NCBI RefSeq assembly: GCF_035982055.1
Contig: NZ_CP108427.1
Location: forward strand, 1,364,001-1,428,000
Origin: Streptomyces sp. NBC_01288
Lineage (GTDB): Bacteria > Actinomycetota > Actinomycetes > Streptomycetales > Streptomycetaceae
Direction: 5' to 3'
DNA length: 64,000 nt
A program made the position numbers and the translations under genes. The notes beneath the pieces are model-generated. The model did no database searches and was not told the DNA's origin. It saw only the letters and a program-made list of their open reading frames with translations. Shown here one piece after another: positions 58,007-64,000 of the stretch. Positions within the stretch are counted from its first letter, which is position 1. Each line of letters begins with the position of its first letter.

Positions 58007-58876
58007 ATGACTACTGCCGCCGTCGATCCCCGTGCCGGGCGCCGCTGCTACAACGCGCTCAACTCCCTGCACTCCACGCTCTACTTCTCGCCCGACCTGG
58101 GGAAGGAGTTCGGCGCACTCGGAGTCACGCACCCCGGGGCCGTCAACTTCGCCGTACGGGCGGCGGCGATGGGGGCCGTCGGTCCCGGCACGGTGACGGC
58201 GACCTTCTACAACTACAAGTACGACCTCGTGGCCCGGCACGTGCCCGCCGTGTGGGAGACCGCCTCCCCGGAGCAGTGCCTCCACGCACGCGCGCGTGCC
58301 GTCGACGCGACCCTGCGGCGCCTGCTCGGCGAGGACGCGGTGGCCTCGGAGGAGATGGCGGAAGCCGCGCGGCTGGCGCTGCGGGCCGCCGAGGCGTGTG
58401 CGCGCCCCGCCCGGCCCCTGTACGCCGCCCACGCCGATCTGCCGGTCCCCGAGGAGCCGCACCTCGCCTGCTTCCACGCGGCCACGCTGCTGCGCGAACA
58501 CCGCGGCGACGGTCACCTGGCCGCCCTGATGTCCGCCGGACTCGACGGCCTGGAGGCCGTGGTCACCCACACCGCGACCGGCAAGGGCATGACCCCGAAG
58601 TGGGTGTTCGGCACGCGCGGGTGGAACCAGGAGGAGTGGGACGCCGCTTCGGGACGGCTCCGGGAGCGCGGGTTGCTCGACGGGAACGGCGAGTTGACGG
58701 AGGCGGGGGTCGCGCTGCGCGCCGGGATCGAGGCGGAGACCGACCGGCTGGACCGGGCGCCGTACGAGCATCTGGGCGCCGAAGGGGTCGTACGTCTGAC
58801 CGAACTGGCGACCGGGTTCGCGCGGCTCGCGCTCTCCGCCGGGGCGTTTCCGCGGGATCTGCTCGGCAAGAGCTAG
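58007..58876 (+). CDS. SCO6745-family protein
   Basis: 289 residues of a protein class I recall as the SCO6745 family, found widely in actinobacteria and without a defined role. Features: CYNALNSLHSTLYFSPDLGKE at the start, AAAMGAVGPGTVTATFYNYKYDLV, and a C-terminal MarR-like helix-turn-helix (WNQEEWDAASGRLRERGLLDGNGELTEAGVALRAGIEAETDRLD). It could therefore be a DNA-binding regulator with an N-terminal effector domain. No membrane segments or signal peptide. It is divergent from the DJ-1/AraC gene with about 113 bp between. Confidence 0.8.
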   Translation: MTTAAVDPRAGRRCYNALNSLHSTLYFSPDLGKEFGALGVTHPGAVNFAVRAAAMGAVGPGTVTATFYNYKYDLVARHVPAVWETASPEQCLHARARAVDATLRRLLGEDAVASEEMAEAARLALRAAEACARPARPLYAAHADLPVPEEPHLACFHAATLLREHRGDGHLAALMSAGLDGLEAVVTHTATGKGMTPKWVFGTRGWNQEEWDAASGRLRERGLLDGNGELTEAGVALRAGIEAETDRLDRAPYEHLGAEGVVRLTELATGFARLALSAGAFPRDLLGKS

Positions 58877-58969
58877 CCACCGGACCCGCAGGACAGCGCC
58901 CTGATCCCCGACTGTCGGTGTCACCTGCCACAATTGCCGCGCAACCTCAGTGGAGAAGGCGGTACGGGC

Positions 58970-61363
58970 GTGACGACACCCCTCGTAGGGTCCATCGAAG
59001 GCAGGATCGCCGAGGAGCTCGGCGTACGGGAGCGGCAGGTGAAGGCTGCCGTCGAGCTGCTCGACGGCGGTTCGACGGTGCCCTTCATCGCCCGCTACCG
59101 CAAGGAAGCGACCGAGATGCTCGACGACGCGCAGCTGCGCACGCTCGAAGAGCGGCTGCGGTATCTGCGGGAGCTGGAGGAGCGGCGGACCTCGATCCTC
59201 GAATCGGTGCGCGAACAGGGCAAGCTCACCGAGGAGTTGGCGGCACAGATCCGGGCGGCGGAGACAAAAGCGCGCCTCGAGGACATCTATCTCCCCTACA
59301 AGCCCAAGCGGCGGACGAAAGCCCAGATCGCGCGCGAGGCCGGCCTGGAGCCGCTCGCGGAGGGCCTGTTGGGCGATCCGAGCGTGGAACCGCTGGCCGC
59401 GGCCGCCGCGTTCGTCGACGCCGACAAGGGTGTCGCCGATCCGCAGGCCGCCCTCGACGGCGCGCGAGCGATCCTCACCGAGCGGTTCTCGGAGGACGCC
59501 GACCTGATCGGCGGGCTGCGCGAGCGGATGTGGGGGCGTGGGCGTCTCGCCGCGAAGGTGCGGGACGGCAAGGAGGAGGCGGGCGCCAAGTTCGCCGACT
59601 ACTTCGACTTCTCGGAGCCGTTCACCGCACTGCCCTCGCACCGCATCCTCGCGATGCTGCGCGGCGAGAAGGAGGACGTCCTCGATCTCGTCCTGGAGCC
59701 CGAGGAGGACACCGAGGGACCTTCGTCCTACGAGGGGATGGTCGCCCACCGCTTCCAGATCCTGGACCGGGGCCGTCCCGGCGACAAGTGGCTTCAGGAC
59801 ACGGTCCGTTGGGCCTGGCGCACCCGCATCCTCGTGCACCTCGGCATCGACCTGCGGCTGCGGCTGCGTACGGCGGCCGAGGACGAGGCGGTCAACGTCT
59901 TCGCCTCGAACCTGCGGGACCTGCTGCTCGCCGCCCCGGCCGGCACGCGCGCGACGCTGGGCCTGGACCCCGGTTTCCGTACGGGCGTGAAGGTCGCCGT
60001 CGTCGACGCCACCGGCAAGGTCGTCGCCACGGACGTGATCTACCCGCACGTCCCGGCCAACAAGTGGGACGACGCCCTCGCCAAGCTGGCCCGGCTCTCC
60101 GCGCAGCACTCGGTCGACCTGATCGCGATCGGCAACGGCACGGCGTCCCGCGAGACCGACAAGCTCGCCGGTGAACTCATCACCAAGCACCCGGAGTTGA
60201 ACCTCACCAAGGTGATGGTGTCCGAGGCCGGCGCGTCCGTGTACTCGGCGTCCGCGTTCGCCTCGGCGGAACTGCCCGACATGGACGTGTCGTTGCGCGG
60301 CGCCGTCTCCATCGCGCGCCGACTCCAGGACCCGCTCGCCGAGTTGGTGAAGATCGACCCGAAGTCGATCGGTGTCGGCCAGTACCAGCACGACCTGTCC
60401 GAGGTGAAACTGTCGCGTTCGCTGGACGCGGTGGTCGAGGACTGTGTGAACGGCGTCGGCGTGGACGTCAACACGGCCTCCGCGCCGCTGCTTTCACGCG
60501 TCTCCGGCATCACCTCCGGCCTCGCCGAGAACATCGTCTCCCACCGTGACGCCAACGGTCCCTTCAAGTCGCGTACCCAGCTGAAGAACGTGGCGCGGCT
60601 CGGCCCGAAGGCTTACGAGCAGTGCGCGGGCTTCCTCCGCATCCGGGGTGGCGACGACCCGCTCGACTCCTCCAGCGTGCACCCCGAGGCGTATCCGGTG
60701 GTGCGGCGGATGGTGAAGACGGCGGGCAGCGAGGTCTCGTCGCTGATCGGCAACACGTCGGTGCTGCGCTCGCTGAAGCCGACCGAGTTCGTGGACGAGA
60801 CGTTCGGTCTGCCCACCGTGACCGACATCCTCAAGGAGCTGGAGAAGCCGGGGCGTGACCCGCGGCCCGCGTTCAAGACGGCCACGTTCAAGGACGGCGT
60901 CGAGAAGATCTCCGACCTCGCCTCTGGGATGGTTCTGGAGGGCGTCGTCACGAACGTCGCCGCGTTCGGGGCGTTCATCGACGTCGGCGTCCACCAGGAC
61001 GGTCTCGCCCACGTGTCCGCCCTGTCGAAGACGTTCGTCAAGGACCCGCGGGATGTGGTGAAGCCGGGTGACATCGTCAAGGTGAAGGTCCTCGACGTGG
61101 ACATCCCCCGGAAGCGAATCTCCCTGACGCTGCGGCTGGACGACGAGGCGGTGGCCTCCGGCGGGGAGCGGGGACAGCAGGGTGGGGGTGCCCAGCGCGG
61201 GCAGCGGAGTGGCGGGCGTCCGCCGCAGCAGCGCCAGCAGCAACGGCAGGGTGGCCAGGGCGGTGGATCGCGGCAGGCGGCTCCGCCGCCGGGCAACAGT
61301 GCGATGGCCGATGCCCTGCGGAAGGCGGGGTTGCTGGACCCCGGCAAGAAGGGCAAGCGCTGA
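58970..61363 (+). CDS. tex: RNA-binding transcription accessory protein Tex
   Basis: A 797-residue Tex protein, normal length. In order: the Tex N-terminal helical domain ([61 protein letters not shown]), a YqgF-like RNase H fold ([30 protein letters not shown]), the helix-hairpin-helix pair ([30 protein letters not shown]) and an S1 domain ([33 protein letters not shown]). It binds RNA/DNA and influences transcription. The tail after the S1 domain is Gln/Gly-rich ([12 protein letters not shown]). GTG at 58970 is chosen with GGAGAAGG upstream. Confidence 0.94.
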   Translation: MTTPLVGSIEGRIAEELGVRERQVKAAVELLDGGSTVPFIARYRKEATEMLDDAQLRTLEERLRYLRELEERRTSILESVREQGKLTEELAAQIRAAETKARLEDIYLPYKPKRRTKAQIAREAGLEPLAEGLLGDPSVEPLAAAAAFVDADKGVADPQAALDGARAILTERFSEDADLIGGLRERMWGRGRLAAKVRDGKEEAGAKFADYFDFSEPFTALPSHRILAMLRGEKEDVLDLVLEPEEDTEGPSSYEGMVAHRFQILDRGRPGDKWLQDTVRWAWRTRILVHLGIDLRLRLRTAAEDEAVNVFASNLRDLLLAAPAGTRATLGLDPGFRTGVKVAVVDATGKVVATDVIYPHVPANKWDDALAKLARLSAQHSVDLIAIGNGTASRETDKLAGELITKHPELNLTKVMVSEAGASVYSASAFASAELPDMDVSLRGAVSIARRLQDPLAELVKIDPKSIGVGQYQHDLSEVKLSRSLDAVVEDCVNGVGVDVNTASAPLLSRVSGITSGLAENIVSHRDANGPFKSRTQLKNVARLGPKAYEQCAGFLRIRGGDDPLDSSSVHPEAYPVVRRMVKTAGSEVSSLIGNTSVLRSLKPTEFVDETFGLPTVTDILKELEKPGRDPRPAFKTATFKDGVEKISDLASGMVLEGVVTNVAAFGAFIDVGVHQDGLAHVSALSKTFVKDPRDVVKPGDIVKVKVLDVDIPRKRISLTLRLDDEAVASGGERGQQGGGAQRGQRSGGRPPQQRQQQRQGGQGGGSRQAAPPPGNSAMADALRKAGLLDPGKKGKR

Positions 61364-61392
61364 CGGCTTCGCCGGTCAGGTTGTGGGGAGCT

Positions 61393-61466
61393 GCGGGCCG
61401 GCGGGGCTGGTCGCGCCCCGCGGCGGAGCCGCTAATAGACACGGCCCCGCGCCCCTACAGGGCGCG
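61393..61466 (+). repeat. Dispersed repeat, copy 2
   Basis: Same element as at 56852-56926, in the same orientation, with TAATAGAC in the middle and ending in CCCCTACAGGGCGCG. It begins about 30 bp after the tex stop and ends about 25 bp before the DinB-like start, so it may act as the tex terminator. With copy 3 it brackets the DinB-like gene as an inverted pair. Confidence 0.88.
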
Positions 61467-61491
61467 TAGCGCCCTGCGACAGACTGGGGGC

Positions 61492-62142
61492 ATGATCTCA
61501 CCGGACTTCAAGGACGACCTGCGCGTCATCCTCCAGGACGCCCGTGACACGTTGCTGTGGAAGCTCGAAGGGCTGTCGGAGTACGACATCCGGCGGCCCA
61601 TGACGCCGACCGGCACCAATCTGCTGGGGCTGGTCAAGCATCTCGCCGGGGCCGAGGCGTTCTACTTCGGGACGGTCTTCGGACGCCCGGTCGACGGGCC
61701 GGAGTCGTGGATCGCGGGCGACGCCGAGCCGAACGCGGATCTGTGGGCGACCCCGGACGAGACGCGCGAGCAGATCGTCGGCGACTACCGGCGGATCTGC
61801 GCCCACTCCGACGCGACGATCGAGGCACTCCCTCTGGACGCGACCGGCCGCATACCCGGTGCAGGCGGCAACGAACTCACCCTGCACCGCACCCTCGTCC
61901 ACATGACCTACGAAACGTCCCGGCACGCGGGCCACGCCGACGTCGTACGGGAACTCATCGACGGGGCGGTGGGGCAACGGGTCGGGGGCACCAACATGGC
62001 CCCTGGCGACGAGAATTGGTGGGCGAAGCACCGGGACAGAGTGGAGCGGGCCGCCCTTAAGGGGCGCGGGGCTGAGTCTATTTGCGGCTCCGCCGCGGGG
62101 CGCGACCAGCCCCCACTGCCCCGCAGTGAACGAACCACCTGA
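61492..62142 (+). CDS. DinB/DUF664-like protein with repeat-derived C terminus
   Basis: 216 residues. The DinB-fold helices are clear: LRVILQDARDTLLWKLEGLSEYDIRRPMTPTGTNLLGLVKHLAGAEAFYFG with the first metal His, and LHRTLVHMTYETSRHAGHADVVRELID with two more. These make a metal-binding four-helix bundle as in mycothiol- or bacillithiol-dependent transferases. The normal fold ends about WWAKHRDRVERAA (near residue 188). The remaining 28 residues are read from the inverted dispersed repeat (62053-62124) and are unlike the family. Starts at ATG 61492. Confidence 0.86.
   Translation: MISPDFKDDLRVILQDARDTLLWKLEGLSEYDIRRPMTPTGTNLLGLVKHLAGAEAFYFGTVFGRPVDGPESWIAGDAEPNADLWATPDETREQIVGDYRRICAHSDATIEALPLDATGRIPGAGGNELTLHRTLVHMTYETSRHAGHADVVRELIDGAVGQRVGGTNMAPGDENWWAKHRDRVERAALKGRGAESICGSAAGRDQPPLPRSERTT
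62053..62124 (-). repeat. Dispersed repeat, copy 3 (inverted), inside the DinB-like gene 3' end
   Basis: The complement matches copies 1 and 2: GCGGGGC, AGTCTATTTGCGGCTCC on the plus strand, and CGCGACCAGCCCCCA. It supplies the last codons of the DinB-like gene, whose stop lies 15 bp beyond it. The insertion changed the C terminus of that protein without frameshifting the domain itself. Confidence 0.88.
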
Positions 62143-62155
62143 ACCTCACCGCTAC

Positions 62156-63799
62156 TCACCGCCGCTCCGTCACCTCCCCGTCCGCCACCTCCAACCGCCG
62201 AGTCACCTGAACCGCATCCAACATCCGCCGATCATGAGTGACCAGCAACAGCGTGCCCTCGTACGCATCGAGCGCCGACTCCAGTTGCTCGATGGCAGGC
62301 AGATCGAGGTGGTTGGTCGGTTCGTCCAGGACCAGGAGGTTCACGCCCCGACCCTGGAGAAGCGCGAGCGCGGAACGGGTCCGCTCACCCGGTGACAGCG
62401 TCCCCGCCTGCCGCATCACGTGATGCGCCTTGAGCCCGAACTTGGCCAGCAGCGTACGGACTTCGGCAGGCTCCGTATCCGGCACGGCCGCACAGAACGC
62501 GTCGAGCAGAGACTCCGTACCGTGGAACAGCTGACGGGCCTGGTCGACCTCCCCCACCAGAACACCCGAACCGAGCGCCGCATGGCCCGCGTCCAACGGA
62601 ATACGGCCGAGCAGCGCACCGAGAAGCGTCGACTTGCCCGCACCGTTCGCACCGGTCACGGCAACCCGGTCCGCCCAGTCGATCTGGAGAGACACCGGCC
62701 CGAAGCTGAAGTCCCCCCGCCGTACCTCCGCGTCCCGCAGCGTCGCGACGACCGCACCCGAGCGCGGCGCGGACGCGATCTCCATCCGCAGGTCCCACTC
62801 CTTGCGGGGCTCGTCGACGACATCGAGGCGCTCGATCATCCGCTGCGTCTGCCGCGCCTTCGCCGCCTGCTTCTCGCTCGCCTCGCTGCGGAACTTGCGG
62901 CCGATCTTGTCGTTGTCGTTGTTCGCCTTGCGGCGGGCGTTCTTGACGCCCTTGTCCATCCAGCCGCGCTGCATCTGCGCCCGGTCCTGAAGCGCGGAGC
63001 GCTTGTCGGCGTACTCCTCGAAGTCGTCGCGGGCGTGCCGACGCGCCACGTCCCGCTCCTCCAGGTACGCCTCGTAGCCGCCGCCGTAGAGGTTGATCTG
63101 GTTCTGGGCCAGGTCGAGTTCGAGGACCTTGGTGACCGTGCGGGTGAGGAACTCGCGGTCGTGCGACACGACGACCGTGCCCGCGCGCAGGCCGGAGACG
63201 AAGCGTTCGAGGCGCTCCAGGCCGTCGAGGTCCAGGTCGTTGGTGGGCTCGTCGAGGAGGAAGACGTCATAGCGGGAGAGGAGCAGGGAGGCCAGGCCCG
63301 CGCGGGCCGCCTGGCCGCCGGACAGGGACGTCATCGGCTGGTCGAGGTCGATGGCGAGGCCGAGTGTGTCGGCGATCTCCTCGGCCCGCTCGTCGAGGTC
63401 CGCGCCGCCGAGGTCGAGCCAGCGCTCCAGGCTCGTCGAGTACGCGTCGTCGGCGCCGGGTGCCCCGTCGACCAGTGCCTGCGTGGCCTCGTCCATGGTC
63501 CGCTGGGCCTCGGCGACCCCCGTGCGACGCGCGAGGAACGCGCGCACGCTCTCGCCCGGGCGCCGGTCCGGTTCCTGCGGGAGGTGGCCTACGGTCGCTG
63601 CCGGCGGGGAGAGGCGCAGTTCGCCCTCCTCGGGGGCGAGGAGCCCGGCGAGCATCTTGAGCAGGGTGGACTTGCCCGCGCCGTTGGCACCGACAAGGCC
63701 GATCACATCGCCGGGGGCGACGACGAGGTCGAGCCCGGTGAAGAGGGCGCGGTCGCCGTGTCCGGCGGCGAGATTCTTGGCGACGAGAGTGGCAGTCAT
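62156..63799 (-). CDS. ABC-F family ATP-binding protein
   Basis: 547 residues with two ABC ATPase domains and no membrane segment, so it works on the ribosome, not as a transporter. Domain 1: GLVGANGAGKSTLLKMLAG, SLSGGQAARAGLASLLL, VFLLDEPTNDLDLDGL. Domain 2: VTGANGAGKSTLLGALLG, LSPGERTRSALALLQG, LVLDEPTNHLDLPAI. The inter-domain linker is long and basic (ALQDRAQMQRGWMDKGVKNARRKANNDNDK), the region that reaches toward the peptidyl-transferase centre in antibiotic-resistance ABC-Fs. It could protect the ribosome from a drug or act as a translation factor. Drug specificity cannot be told by eye. Confidence 0.92.
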   Translation of the reverse strand: MTATLVAKNLAAGHGDRALFTGLDLVVAPGDVIGLVGANGAGKSTLLKMLAGLLAPEEGELRLSPPAATVGHLPQEPDRRPGESVRAFLARRTGVAEAQRTMDEATQALVDGAPGADDAYSTSLERWLDLGGADLDERAEEIADTLGLAIDLDQPMTSLSGGQAARAGLASLLLSRYDVFLLDEPTNDLDLDGLERLERFVSGLRAGTVVVSHDREFLTRTVTKVLELDLAQNQINLYGGGYEAYLEERDVARRHARDDFEEYADKRSALQDRAQMQRGWMDKGVKNARRKANNDNDKIGRKFRSEASEKQAAKARQTQRMIERLDVVDEPRKEWDLRMEIASAPRSGAVVATLRDAEVRRGDFSFGPVSLQIDWADRVAVTGANGAGKSTLLGALLGRIPLDAGHAALGSGVLVGEVDQARQLFHGTESLLDAFCAAVPDTEPAEVRTLLAKFGLKAHHVMRQAGTLSPGERTRSALALLQGRGVNLLVLDEPTNHLDLPAIEQLESALDAYEGTLLLVTHDRRMLDAVQVTRRLEVADGEVTERR

Positions 63800-63880
63800 C
63801 AGACCGCCGATCCTAATCTGTCCCCTTCGCCGCCCGCGCCGCGGTTCTTCTCCGTCTCTTCTCCGTCCGCGCCGCGGTTT

Positions 63881-64000
63881 TCAGCGCGCCATCGCCTCCA
63901 CCAGCACGCTCCCGGTCGTCCGGGCCACGACGAAGGACTCGCCCTTGACCGCCTTCGCGTCCAGGGCGATGTGGTGGCGGCCGGGTTCCAGGACACCGTC
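63881..64000 (-). CDS. C-terminal fragment of an unrecognised protein (cut by window edge)
   Basis: Thirty-nine codons before a TGA at 63881-63883 read DGVLEPGRHHIALDAKAVKG then ESFVVARTTGSVLVEAMAR. Codon usage (G/C at third positions) is that of a real gene, and the gene continues beyond the right edge. I do not recognise the family from this piece. It lies upstream of the ABC-F gene on the same strand, with an 80-bp gap that repeats CGCGCCGCGGTT twice. Confidence 0.6.
   Translation of the reverse strand, partial: DGVLEPGRHHIALDAKAVKGESFVVARTTGSVLVEAMAR

Noticed and set aside
63799..63996. A 65-codon minus-strand frame upstream of the ABC-F gene
   Set aside because: A different frame (stop at 63881) has typical codon use and protein-like sequence; the 65-codon frame is Trp/Arg-rich noise.

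Overview
The window is high-GC actinobacterial DNA and almost certainly a Streptomyces chromosome. It carries an intact conservon (histidine kinase, roadblock, DUF742, GTPase), a complete hopanoid cluster, a c-di-AMP riboswitch in front of a LysM/M23 peptidase, GTG and TTG starts, and Streptomyces-type gene families throughout. From memory, the gene order from the hopanoid genes to idi and the SCO6745-family gene resembles the S. coelicolor SCO674x-SCO677x region read in reverse. That comparison is recall, not a search. Most genes look like ordinary chromosomal genes. There is no phage, intact transposon, CRISPR array or PKS/NRPS cluster.

Region by region. 1-1.8 kb: the 5' part of a polyprenyl glycosylphosphotransferase, a decayed IS5-type transposase and tRNA-Pro(GGG). 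1.8-5 kb: a split transketolase and an MFS transporter. 5.1-7.7 kb: LysR, XRE-cupin, GNAT and YjbR-like genes on one strand. 7.7-8.7 kb: a gene-free, strand-asymmetric low-complexity tract. 8.7-11 kb: threonine catabolism (tdh-kbl). 11.2-15.7 kb: an SDR enzyme, LysR, isomerase-like protein, YbfB-type MFS transporter and TetR, tied together by shared operator-like sequences. 15.7-20.1 kb: a GAF protein and the cvnDCBA conservon. 20.5-25.7 kb: HxlR/RidA, a metallo-beta-lactamase-fold enzyme, an amino-acid dehydrogenase with a TetR gene, and an SGNH hydrolase. 25.8-30.3 kb: riboswitch-controlled M23 peptidase, GH36 alpha-galactosidase and a tyrosine phosphatase.

30.3-44 kb is a hopanoid locus read right to left: hpnC, hpnD, hpnE (FPP to squalene), a prenyl synthase, shc, hpnG, hpnH, ispG, dxs and hpnO. 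It therefore carries its own precursor-supply genes (dxs, ispG, prenyl synthase) with squalene synthesis, cyclization and side-chain extension. An XRE-cupin regulator and a 41-residue membrane peptide sit at its downstream end.

44.4-51.5 kb is the most interesting stretch. Seven close or overlapping genes encode a TagGH-like ABC exporter, a GT2 glycosyltransferase, two CDP-alcohol phosphotransferases, a glycerol-1-phosphate dehydrogenase-like enzyme and a LicC-like cytidylyltransferase. Together they look like a pathway that makes, decorates and exports a polyol-phosphate glycopolymer or phospholipid head group, possibly with sn-glycerol-1-phosphate stereochemistry.

51.8-64 kb: galE, a CDF metal exporter, idi, an RsbW-like ATPase, an enoyl-CoA hydratase, a DJ-1 enzyme next to a DJ-1/AraC regulator, an SCO6745-family protein, tex, a DinB-like protein and an ABC-F protein. 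Three copies of a 72-75 bp dispersed repeat lie between 56.8 and 62.1 kb, and one of them forms the 3' end of the DinB-like gene.
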